NCBI GenBank assembly: GCA_016926735.1
Contig: JAFGOA010000066.1
Location: 36,675-100,674 of the forward strand
Direction: 5' to 3'
From: Promethearchaeota archaeon
Lineage (GTDB): Archaea; Asgardarchaeota; Lokiarchaeia; Sigyniarchaeales; SOKP01
DNA: 64,000 nt
Positions 30,401 to 41,700 of this stretch are shown here, piece after piece (the first letter of the stretch is position 1; each line of letters begins with the position of its first letter). The notes under the pieces are model-generated. The model was not told the origin of the DNA, did no database searches, and was given only the letters and a program-made list of their open reading frames with translations. Position numbers and translations under genes: made by a program.

Positions 30401-31096
30401 TGGTTTCTTATAGCTCCATTTTGGACAGATTTAGATCCTACAGAATCTGGAGCTGGTCCTATTACATTTGATTATACTAGTGATTATTTAGCTATCACAT
30501 GGAATAATATATATACATGGGGATCCTATTCAGGATCACTTATAGGTACTTTTCAAGTGGTTCTTTATCGCTATGGAGATATTATTTTCAATTATGATTA
30601 TATACAAAATACACATATTAGTCATAGTTGTGGTCTAAATTTTGGAGTAGATACTCGTTTTTTCAATGATTATAATAATCATGTATCAAGAAATGACTTC
30701 TCTATTAGATTTACAAATGATACAATGCCGCCAACTTGGTTATCACAACCAGGCGAAATAACAGCATATTATGGACAAGATTTCATATACCATTTGTTAG
30801 CATTAGATTCAGGAGGAATTAGAAATTATTGGATTAGTGATTTAGAGAACTTTGATATTGATGAGAATGGGAGACTTACTAATTATACCTTTTTACCATT
30901 AGATGCTTCTTACCCTTTAGAAATTAGAGCATATGATTATAGCGATCATTACAGTTCTTTATATATTACAATTAATATTAGGGAAGCTCCTTCCAATGCT
31001 AGTATTCCAGGATACCAAATTGCATTTTTAATAGCAATAATCGGATTTTCAATCATTTTAATAAGTATTTACAAACGTAAAAAAATAAAAATTTGA
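27479..31096 (+). CDS. Secreted/anchored subtilisin-like (S8) serine protease
   Basis: 1205 aa; IAILDSGLDDSHS (Asp), DDNGHGSHCGGIAAG (His), VVVAAGNEG, MQGTSMATPAVAGASNLL (Ser); pre-peptidase-like and nidogen-like beta modules; C-terminal TM. Confidence 0.93.
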   Translation: MNWIYNLFMAKFNLTIKKKIFFFIILNLIFIVPNLPNAIDNINDKSVNFIDPNIDSSNLNNRSEQEITWSDDYSKLDKNKNGISDDLENKINENPQIQSSKKQITALDLTKLLTTNKNTENQIDKDNISIIVKFSKAEFNDPLSLFRKLGGKIKSVYSKIIYGFAGSIDYNKLIEFARLLKLENFEFYIEEDGKGESTLYYTGLNMNLRPYVWNTLGYNGDENGAIAILDSGLDDSHSMLEGYSSGNFNNKIVGWHDFVGSSSTPYDDNGHGSHCGGIAAGDGSPNLDTYGRTVSSDGIALEGGGPYAEQTVQTTLLRFNVTEPGTIDVELQHEDSTIFDDLYTNAYLYYESTQVDSIIATTNKTWLSNMSYDVTVLELGNYEVVIELTLVDDDYSGAVEDPNFGFRARAHWPFNPPDLGEGDLWKGVASDTHLVGGKVANYYGGVYQSDVVDALTWCVNNKNILHITTISISLGWITPQTSIIDACNWAVENGIVVVVAAGNEGTGGYGLTSPGDADKVITVAANNVYDQITEYSGEGELSYTGATYKPDITAPGGSTYALQIFSTDSDDNDAEGIFSDWYEDDLAGMQGTSMATPAVAGASNLLIEAMGGYNNWNYTEQEALKVKSLLLMTATETAPLLRENSLIGDSPTLNRGNKDIHEGYGRINIDMAIEAYTQSLDFKTEKNFTIASSDINPFNKHGFACNAYLLSGVNYTLELNVPSGCDFDLYIYDDNPTAIGDPIIEQKSISSTIGGNESISFIPSETGLYYIVVKAVSGQGEAYLSFKQYAHDIAVSISAPSTALLADKFEIILAIENIGTSDETDVSFVAFVNNEILDSRTFSSFSSGQIYQISFRWSPSESDQYNLTTISNNVTGEINLGNNIKIHLVNISSSAINNYEMQVDYPYSWIDTSGGTELNLGDDDADTVLLPFLFPFYNMTFTEVYVSSNGYLSFFDSYPINQYEDDFPSGDLDNWFLIAPFWTDLDPTESGAGPITFDYTSDYLAITWNNIYTWGSYSGSLIGTFQVVLYRYGDIIFNYDYIQNTHISHSCGLNFGVDTRFFNDYNNHVSRNDFSIRFTNDTMPPTWLSQPGEITAYYGQDFIYHLLALDSGGIRNYWISDLENFDIDENGRLTNYTFLPLDASYPLEIRAYDYSDHYSSLYITINIREAPSNASIPGYQIAFLIAIIGFSIILISIYKRKKIKI

Positions 31097-31158
31097 TTTT
31101 AATCATTTTTTTCCTTTAATTTTTTTTTTGATAATTCCTTAAATAAAACATAATAATC

Positions 31159-32502
31159 GTGACAGAACATCAATCTCAAAATTCAATTAAAATCATTCTA
31201 AAGTTAATCTATAAATTTTCTATACGAGAAAGAGGAATACTTAAAAAAGAGTATCATAAAAACCAAATTATTTATCATTACTTTTATGAAATTGTTAGAT
31301 ATTGGAATACAATTAATTATATAGTAAAAAAAAATTTAAGATTTATAAAAAAAGTTCAAAAAATAAAAGAAGAAATAGTGCCTATTTATTTTTATATCTC
31401 ATACAGAATTATTTGGGAACATGCTCCAGTACACATTATTCTTAAAGAAATAGATTTTTTTTTTAAAAATAAAGAAATACAAGAGAAAGATAAAATAAAA
31501 GATTTCATAAAAGCCTTGAAAACGTTTTCATTACTAAAAGCCTTAAAGAATAAAAAAAAAAAAGATGAAATTTTAAGCATTGAATATGGAGTTCCTTCTT
31601 TTTTTATAAAAATACTTTCAAGATACATGGATATGGAATTTATCAAAAAAAATATTATCTTTATGAATGATATTAAAAATCAAAAGTATTCAATTTGGTT
31701 TAATCTTAACAAAATAAAAAAAGAAGAAAAATATAATCATCAAATTATTATTAATGATTTGAAAAAGAAAGGAATTGAAATATTAGAAGATAAAGATATT
31801 AATTACCTTTATCATGTAAATAATCGTAATGAAATAATCGATTCTGAATATTTTAAAAAAGGATATGTTTTCTTTCAAAATAAGGCATCTTTTGCAGTTA
31901 TTGAGATACTAAATCCGAGTATTAATGATTTTATATTTGATATGTGTGCTGGTTCAGGAATAAAAACTAGTTTAATAACAGAAAAGTTGAATAATAAATA
32001 CAATTTAATAGCTGCGGAATTTGATAATAATAGAACAATTGAATTTAAAAAAATAATTATTAATTTTGATAAGAAAAGATTTAATATAATAAATTCAGAT
32101 AGTATTGATCCTCCTTTCCGAGATAATATTCAATTTGATAAAATATTATTAGATGCTCCCTGTTCAGGAAGTGGTACTTTTAAGGCAAATCCAGAATTAA
32201 AATGGCGTCAAAATATAGGATTTCTTAATCAGAATATAACTCTTCAAGAAAAACTTATTAAAAGTGCTCTAGAGATATTAAAACCAGGAGGTATATTTGT
32301 TTATTCAACATGTAGTCTTTATGCTGAGGAAGGAGAATTACAAATTAAAAAGTTTTTAAAATACTTAGACCCATTAGATTTACCTAAATGGATCTCACCG
32401 AGTTATACGATCGATAATATGAGAATTAATGGAACTGGAAGATTATATCCTGCAAATCATAAAACTGAAGGATTTTTTATTGCAAAATTTAAAAAAAAAT
32501 AA
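31159..32502 (+). CDS. RsmB/NOP2/Sun-family RNA m5C methyltransferase
   Basis: 447 aa; DMCAGSGIKTSLI, ILLDAPCSGSGTF, ELKWRQN, LKPGGIFVYSTCSLYAEEGE. Confidence 0.9.
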   Translation: MTEHQSQNSIKIILKLIYKFSIRERGILKKEYHKNQIIYHYFYEIVRYWNTINYIVKKNLRFIKKVQKIKEEIVPIYFYISYRIIWEHAPVHIILKEIDFFFKNKEIQEKDKIKDFIKALKTFSLLKALKNKKKKDEILSIEYGVPSFFIKILSRYMDMEFIKKNIIFMNDIKNQKYSIWFNLNKIKKEEKYNHQIIINDLKKKGIEILEDKDINYLYHVNNRNEIIDSEYFKKGYVFFQNKASFAVIEILNPSINDFIFDMCAGSGIKTSLITEKLNNKYNLIAAEFDNNRTIEFKKIIINFDKKRFNIINSDSIDPPFRDNIQFDKILLDAPCSGSGTFKANPELKWRQNIGFLNQNITLQEKLIKSALEILKPGGIFVYSTCSLYAEEGELQIKKFLKYLDPLDLPKWISPSYTIDNMRINGTGRLYPANHKTEGFFIAKFKKK

Positions 32503-32736
32503 TTCTTCCTTAGAGACACATATTGATTTTTTAATAAATTTTTATTTTTTTTCCAAATTAAAGAAATTTTATAATTTTCTGTACAAAAGTAAAATGATTT
32601 TACAACAAAATTCTTTATGAGTTATCTTTTTACATATCTTTTTTATCATGGGAACAATAGGATTTAAATACAAAGCAGTAGAGATCTATACACTTATTAT
32701 AATTTAATTAAAAATCTAACAAAAAAGGAATTTAAT

Positions 32737-35700
32737 TTGTTTAAATACAAAAATAAATTTAAAATAAAAAAAAATTTTCAAATTGGTTTTACGCTGCTTT
32801 TCATAGTACTAATGGCAGAATATGCAAATGCTGCTAATACAACATTAAACCCTACAATTGAAAAATTTTATACTGAGGATAACATAGCAGATGTAGGAGA
32901 ATTAATAGAATTTACATGGGAAATATCTGATTATTCAGATAGTTTATCAATTCGTATTCTTTTTGGAGATGGTAATTATACATTATTAACAGCTCCAGGT
33001 TGGAGTAGTTCATATAGTTATCGATATAGCACAGAAGGAAGATATAATGCAACAATGATAATAATGGCACCTGATCTATATATTTGGAAGTCAGTAACTG
33101 ATCCAAATGGAAATGATCTTCTCATAGAAATTATAAATGTTGCACCTGAATTTGAATCAAATGATATTTCATTTAGCTGGGAATCTGAAAATGGGCCATA
33201 TGAAGATGAGGAAATTCAAGTTTCTGTTGATCTCTCAGATTCCATTGTAGATTTGGAGGAAGGTAAAATTACATATATCTATGATTTTGGAGATGGAGAG
33301 CAAATAATATCAAATCAAAGTTCAACATTACATATATGGAATACAACTGGTAATTATCCAATTTCTATTACGGCTAAAGATGACCAAGGAGCATTAACTC
33401 AGCGAACTCGATTTTTAAAAATTAAAAATAAAGATCCTGAACCAAAATTTACTCTAGGAGCAGGAATTCCAGCAACTTATTCATTTACAGAAGATATCAT
33501 CGGGGATATTCCATTTGGATGGAATCTATCAGATACAGAATATAGTAAATATGCATTTGAGATTATTGAGGAGAAAAACTCTCATGGAAAAGTCTTAAGC
33601 GTTATGAGTAATGAAACAATTTCGACTTCTAAGAACTATATTTATAATGATATTGGATTTCAAAATTATGGGACTGTAGAATTTCAATTTATTATAGAAA
33701 ATAGCCAATCAATAGTATCAAGTTATTTTGGATTTTCTAATGACGATAAGGAAATATTTGCAATTTTTGTTGAAAATGGAAATTGGAGATATTGTACTGA
33801 TGGAAATAGAGATAATACAGCTCTCCTAGGTACCTTACCTGCACCAAAAGATAATATATGGTATCATGTAAGAGTTGATTTTCACATTATTTCCTCTCAA
33901 ATACCATCTGATAGTAGTTGTTATGGTTTAGCAGTTAATGAGTTCAGAGTTAGTATCGATGGAAGTATTTTTGCCAAAAAAAGGTTCGATCCTGTAGATA
34001 ATCCTCTCTCATCTGTAAGAATAGGTACTTTTGAAGGATTATCAAAAAAAACATATATAGATTCAATAGGATATAGTTGGGATAAGAACTATAATATTGG
34101 TGATAACTTCAATGTATATACCCCAGAATACTATGGAACTTATGATTGGAGAGAAGGTTCAATCGGATCAAGTCCAAATGGATGGGAAGTATATAATGAC
34201 GACATTCCTTCCAAATTCGAGAATAATCCTTTTTATACTGAAAACTTTATTGATGAAAATGATAGATGGAGATTAACTGGAATAGAAGAGACATCAATGC
34301 ATATTAGAACTAGTGTATCTGATGATGCTTATGTAAATAATTTGGCTAAAAATACTAATTATGGAACTCAAGCAACTCTAAATTTGGATACTAAAACATC
34401 TACACATACTATGACTGTTTGTTATAGATATATATCTAATGCTGATCATCCTGCAATATTAGACATAGAAATCCCAAATCTTCCAATTATTTCAGCTACA
34501 ATGGATCTTAGAGCTTATTGTGATGCTCAAGATCAATCAGGCGTAACAATAAGAGCAATCTATTTTGATATAGATGGTAGAGGAGCTGGTGCAATTGGTT
34601 GTTGGACAAGGGAAGCTGGTCAAGTGAGAGGAGATGGAGTAATAGGAGTAGGAGCAGAAAAATCCTGGACTTATGATATGACTCATTGTAGATTTCCTGT
34701 AGCAGTTAGTGAACTACCTTCAATCCCAAACACAGATCCTGAAACAGGGAGTAGATATGTTAATTTTATACCACAATCTTCAAGTGATACTAGTGGATTT
34801 TTTAGTCCTGGAGCTCATACAATTAAAGCATTCGTGACTTCTAGAGATCAATATGCAGGATCTAGTCAAGATTCTTGGGTGAGCATTACGCTTAATTTAG
34901 TATATAATGATGAGAATACCCAAGTATATATAAAAAACAATATACCCTACTTATCTTCAAATATAACAGATAATTCAAAGTTGGATATTTATGTCTCTCA
35001 AGGGACATCAAATAGTAAAGTAAAATTATATTCAACTAGCGATTTTTCAGAAAACACTATTACATGGAATAATAGACCATCGAGAAGTTATATATCAACA
35101 TACACTATTTCAGGAACAGGTTGGCATACATTTAACTTAGGAAAAAGTCAAAATAATTTCTATTATAGCTTAAGTCAAGAGATTAACAAAGGGTCTAGTA
35201 ATATAAGATTTTATTCTTCAGAATATAGTGATAGTTCGAAAAGACCAGTTGTTCACCATTATTTATCTAAATATTATCAAGGAGATGGAACATTATATTG
35301 TCAGACAGATCAAAGTGAAATACTTACGCTTACATCTCCAAATAATCTGAATAGATTCTTAAGAAAAGGAGATAAAATAGAAATATCTTTTAAAACAACA
35401 TCAGCTAAAGCAATTCAATTCAATTTAATCGATACAGTTGGATTAGAAAATTCTTTTGAAATTTCAAGTGAAGGGAATTCAAATTTTAATATAAGAACTA
35501 TTTCTTTAGTAGTTCAAGATAATATTTATATTGATTATATGGAGTTTGCTGGATTATTTAATTCAGAAACTTATTTACTTATTAATTCAATTAAATTTTT
35601 TGAAGGAATTAGATCTGATATTTCCTATATTGATATTGGAAATGACTTTGGAAAAGTAATACAACTTAGAGACAGAAGTACTCAAAATCAATTAAGGATG

Positions 35701-38700
35701 GATAATATTTTTAATTCTCAAAATGAAGGAACTATCGAATTTTGGATGCACACAAATAATATTTTAAATGAAATTTGGTCAATATCTGTCTATACGGGAA
35801 CAACCATGATTTTTAAGCTATCTACCAAAAATAATCAATGGGTATATTCTTCGAATGGCGGGGAATATATTCCAATTAGTGATTTTGGTATAGCAGAAGA
35901 AAATCAATGGTATCATCTTAAAATTGATTTTAATAACAATACGAGTCAATTCAATTTAACTTTGGATGACATCTATATGACTTCGATTGAGGGAATCATT
36001 TTTAAAGAATTTAATAAAATTAGATTTGGAACGGTACAAGCAAATGAGGGAACAACATATATTGATGCTATAGGATATAGTTGGGATGATAATTATAATA
36101 TCGGAGATAATAATATTTCATTAGTATTATATCCTGAAAAAACGAAAATCCAATTCTCTGCGGCAGATTCGATAGATACAATTAGCGATTATGATACATT
36201 AAAATATTACTGGGATTTTGGTGATGGTACTTCTGGTTATGGAAAAAATGTTATACATGATTATTTAACATCTGGAAATTATATAATAACACTTGTATGT
36301 AAAGATGATAATGGTGCAACTAGTTCATTTTCTCAAATAATAAAAGTGTATAATACATATCCAGAAATCTCTTTTGTAGACAATTTAGAAACAATAGCAA
36401 TAAATGAAGGAGATACAGTATTCTTTAATGCTGAAAGTTGGGATGAAATTACTGACTATGCAAGTCTCAATTATTATTGGGCATTTGAATCAATAAATAA
36501 TAATATTTTTGATTTTGAAGATAGTATTGAGGGAGGATGGCGTCAATCTCATATGTATCAGGATGATTATTATGGTGATGTTGGTGTTTTAGTAGAGGAT
36601 ACAGAAGGAGATTATAATTATGATTTCAGCAGAATTCTTGTTAGAAATGTTGATCCTCTCATAAGTATTTATGACGCAATTATGATTGCAAATATTTCAT
36701 TTGAAGTTGTTAGAAGTAATCCAACTATAGATGCAAATATAACATTTGAATTACTTGCAGATAGCTTATTTGCATTTAGTAAATACCTAGATTTTCATGG
36801 ATTAGATGATCTAAGTGTTGTAAGTGATAAAGAGTTAGCTATTATGTCCTTATCAAAGGATTGGAAAGTGAATGTTTACTCTACAGAAATTTTACCTGCT
36901 TATTCTTGGTTCAGATATAATATATATATTGAATATCTAGACGGAACTAATACTACAATCACCTCTGGTAAAATATATGGTAATAGTAATGGAGAATGGT
37001 CATTGAACCTTAATCCATATTGGGTTAATTCTATTGATAATACTTTTAGTCATCCTATCACTTTTAATGCAGAAATATTTGATCCCAGTGTTGATGATAT
37101 TTTTGTAAACATTAAATATGATGTTGATATGCTTGTAGAAATCAGTTGCTCTGATAATATTCCATTAGATGGAACTTTTATTATTAATCAGGAGTTAGGA
37201 GATGTAACATATATCATAGAAGTCTATCAAGTTGATGGTGGAACATATGCGAAAATTCATGCTACACAAAATATATACGAGAAATCTTTTTATGATAATG
37301 AATTTCCAACTCAATTGGAATTTGAGTTTAATATTTTTCCAATTATTAACCTTGAAATTCTTTTAAATGAACAATTAGGATTAGAAAATCTTGAAATTTT
37401 AGATTTTCTTAACACATTAAATACTGTAACTGGGAATGTCGTTGATGATGATGGGGGTTCAAATAACCATATAATCACATTTCCATCCATTTTCGATTTT
37501 AGTAACTTATCACCTTCAATGGATATAGCAATACCAAATAATAATACGATCAATGAAGAAGTTAGTTTTTTAGTAGTCATAGAAGATTTTAATCAAATAG
37601 ATTCTGAAATTAATTTTGACTATCAAGAAGTTGTTGAAGATGATGTTCCAAATGTACCTAATGATTTTGAAATTATTAATGGTACTATCTCTGATTCCAA
37701 TGGTGAATTAGAATTTAATGATGATAATTATATTACTATTGACTCAGAATTTCATATAATTGAAAATCAAGTGTTTTATGATGATTTCAATGATACAATG
37801 AGAGACTTAAATTGGATTGATGAAACAAACTTCGATCGAATTAAAGAAGATGATGGTGTACTAAAATTGAAAGCATCTAGCTTTAGTTTATGGCAAAATT
37901 TTTCAAGATGGTTCTTATCATGGGCCCCATATAGTAAAATTTCACTTTCAAAATTCAATACAGAATGGTGGGAAATACAAGTTGATATCAGTAAACAATG
38001 TTATAGCAAGATAGGTAATCATCATTATGGTCTTATGCTTTTTCAAGATGAAGAAAATGTATGGTTATTCGGAGCTACAAATGATGGAAAAATAAAAATA
38101 ACAAAGATAATTGATAGAGAAGCTATTGATGTTGTAAATCTACAATCAAATGATACAACCTTAAGGATAAGTAAAGTTGAAGGAAAGTACTATTTTGAGT
38201 CAAGTATAGATAAAGAAAATTGGAATATACTATTTAGCATTAATTCTTTAGAGATAAATGCTACAGACACAGGTATATTCCATAGAGTGACTTTTCCATA
38301 TGATATTGACTGTTGTTGTTATCATCATCATTATCGAAATAAATGGTGTGATTATAAACATTGCTGTAAATCATGGAAAAATGGGAATAGTAAACATTAT
38401 TGTAAATCATGGAAAGCTTGGGATAATAAATACTGTTGCAAATCATGGAAAAGTTGGAATTATAAACATTACTGTAAATCATTTAAACATTATTGGCATA
38501 AAAATTGTCATTGCTGTTCTTATAGAGATTGGGTCTTTTTCGATAATTTCTCTATGATAGAAAAATATTCGACTGATCATCTCTTAAATTTCACAACAAC
38601 ATTGGATCTTGATACAATTGGAAATGAACAAATATTAGAACATCTATATTTAATCGCAGACTATAAAACAACTTTAAATCAATTAATTGATATAAGTATT

Positions 38701-41700
38701 TATAATTTTCAAAAAAATATATGGGAAATAATTGATTCTAGCTATATTAATACAGATTATCATCATCTTAATTATACAATACAAAGTTTAGGATATTTAG
38801 ATCTTAATAATCAAATTCATGTCAGATTTGAAGCAAGAAGTAGTGATAATGAATTTCAATTATTATTGGATAAACTTCAATTAGAATATAGCAGTTCAAT
38901 GATATCTAATTATCAGTCAGAACAAATACCATTTATAGGAGTAGATGTTGCCAATATTGATGATAATGACATCTCCATAATTGCGAATAAAGGAAGTTTA
39001 GAACACGAAGGAGATTTAAGCCTTCAAGATAATAATTATGCTACTTATTCTTCTTCGGGCGATATTGCTAACTTAGCATTTATCACAGCATTTGCCTTAG
39101 ATCAAGCACAAATCGACGATGGATTTACCTCTATTACATTATCTTATAGTTTCAGAACAAATATTTATCAATTAGTAAATGTTACTGTCTATAATTATAC
39201 TTCTCAAGAATGGATACTGATCAATAGACTAAATCAAAATGAATTTAATGAATTAATATTTGAATTTGATACATCTCAAACAGAATTTTTTAATTTAAAT
39301 GAGATTTATGTGAAATTCGAAGCAATAAACAATACTAATTCATTTACATTTGATTTAGATCTTTTAAGAATTGATTATTCATATTTCCCACATCATCTAA
39401 TTAGTGATAATATAAGAAATTCTGAATTTAATTTACCAAAAGAAAATAGAGATTATGCAGTCTATAATTCTCAAGATAATGATTTAGAATTTAATATCCT
39501 TATGTCAGATATGAATTCTTTGAGAAAATTCAATCTTGGAGTATTATATTATTCCATTCAATCAAGTATTAGTCAAGAGATGAATCTATATTTATATAAT
39601 TTCTCGGGTAAAACTTGGAATATGGTTGACACATTTATAGCATATAATTCTAATTTCATATCAAATGAATATCTTATAAATACATCCGATTATCTAAGTC
39701 CTAATAATTACATTAGAGTTAAATTCGAAGGAACTATTCAAAATGAATATAATCTATTTATAGAGGAACTTGGAATTATCTATAAATGGTCAGATGTATG
39801 GGGACAATATGGAAGTAAATCGAACAGAGATGATTTTAATTCACTTGGATATATTTCTAATGAATATAGTTTTATTTATTGGGGTAATACCAATTTCTAT
39901 ATGAATGGAGAATATCTCATAATAATAACTGCTGATGATGGATATAATATTATACGTAAAGGCGGAGTTATTAATATAATTAATATGCCACCTTATGCAG
40001 AGATTGGACCTATTGAAACAGGTATTAAAGAAAATGAAGAAATTCAATTAACATCTGAATTATTCTTCTATGGTAAATATGCTGAAGAAACAAGATTTGA
40101 ATGGTCTTTTGGTGATGGACTTTATGCTTATGAACAAAATCCAACTCATTATTGGAGTACTGCTGGTACTTACACGATACAATTAACGATTAAAGATTGT
40201 TTTGGTAATATCTATACCGATAATGCAACTATTACTATTGAAGAACACCCTCCAGAAATACTTGGACCTTATACATTTTATGGAAAACAAGGTCAAGCAA
40301 TTGTCTTGGATGTTGAAATATACGACTCTTTTTATGATGAAATGAATTTACAATATGAGTGGTACAGTGTCCCAAGTAATGAAATAAATATTGGAACACT
40401 CTTTTCAACAGATAAAAAGCCAGTTGTATTTTTAGATTGGGGTAATTATACATATTCACTAAAAGTTATAGATCAATCTGGATATTATGCAATTACAAAT
40501 ATAACAATTGAAGTTGATGATATTCCTCCAGTTGTTAGCATTGGATCATATATGTATCATGGTGGAAAGGGAAATTCAATTAGTATTAAAGCATATGTAT
40601 ATGATTCCTATTTAGAAAATGAATTCAAATTTACTTGGACAATTCAAAATGATTTAGAACAACTTAATCAGAGTAATATTATTTTCTATGATAAAATTGG
40701 ACAGATAGCTTTCACATGTAAAGATACTATCGTTTACGATGGAGAAATAAAAATAACAGATAGTTTTGGATTATTTATGATTCAGGATTTTTATATAAAC
40801 TCCTTTATAGATACTAATGGAAATGGTTTTTCAGATGAAATTGAAGAACAATTAGCAGAGACAGGTCATACTATTTGGGATGCTGAAGATACTGACAATG
40901 ATGGATATAGCGATATAATTGAAGAATATATCACTTTTACATTACCAAATAATCCTGATTGTGATGGTGATGGATTATCAGATGGAACTAATAGCACTAC
41001 AGGATTTGGAGAACTAACTTTTGGAACAGATCCATGGAATCCCGATAGTGATGGAGATTTACTTGAAGATGGTTTTGAAGTTTTTGGATGGAATATTACT
41101 GTTAATTCTCTTGATGTATTTGTTTCTTCTAATCCTGTATTAAAAGATACTGACAATGATGGAATTGGGGATTATGATGAATATATAATGAAATTAGATC
41201 CGAGAAGCTCTGATACAGATGGTGATGGGATTGATGATTTGGCAGATCCATATCCTATTACTTATGATTATGATGAGGATGGACTTAGTGATTATGAGGA
41301 ATTACAGATTGGAACTCAATTAAATAACACAGATACAGATGGAGATACTCTTACCGATGGTGAAGAAGTATTAGGTTGGTATTTTAAAACCAATCCTTTA
41401 TCACAGGATAGTGATCATGATTTTCTATCAGATAATAATGAAATAAATTGTTATACAACTAATTCAAAATATTATCGTAATCAAACCTATATAGGTTCAG
41501 AAAGAGTAAAATTAGAGCAATCAATCTATTTGCCTTTTAAGGAAAAGATAGAAAAAGCATTATATGCTAAGATTTCATTTACAATAGCTTTTGGAGAATA
41601 TGGAAATTCTGGAAATCTCGAATATGGAACAGAAAATATTCCAAATATCAGGATTCAAATTACGAAAAACAATATAATCTTATATGATAGGTATTCAAAT

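Noticed and set aside
38356-38499. 36-nt periodic repeats, a size similar to CRISPR repeats
   Set aside because: Units are directly contiguous with no spacers, diverge between copies and lie in frame within a long ORF; they are coding repeats.
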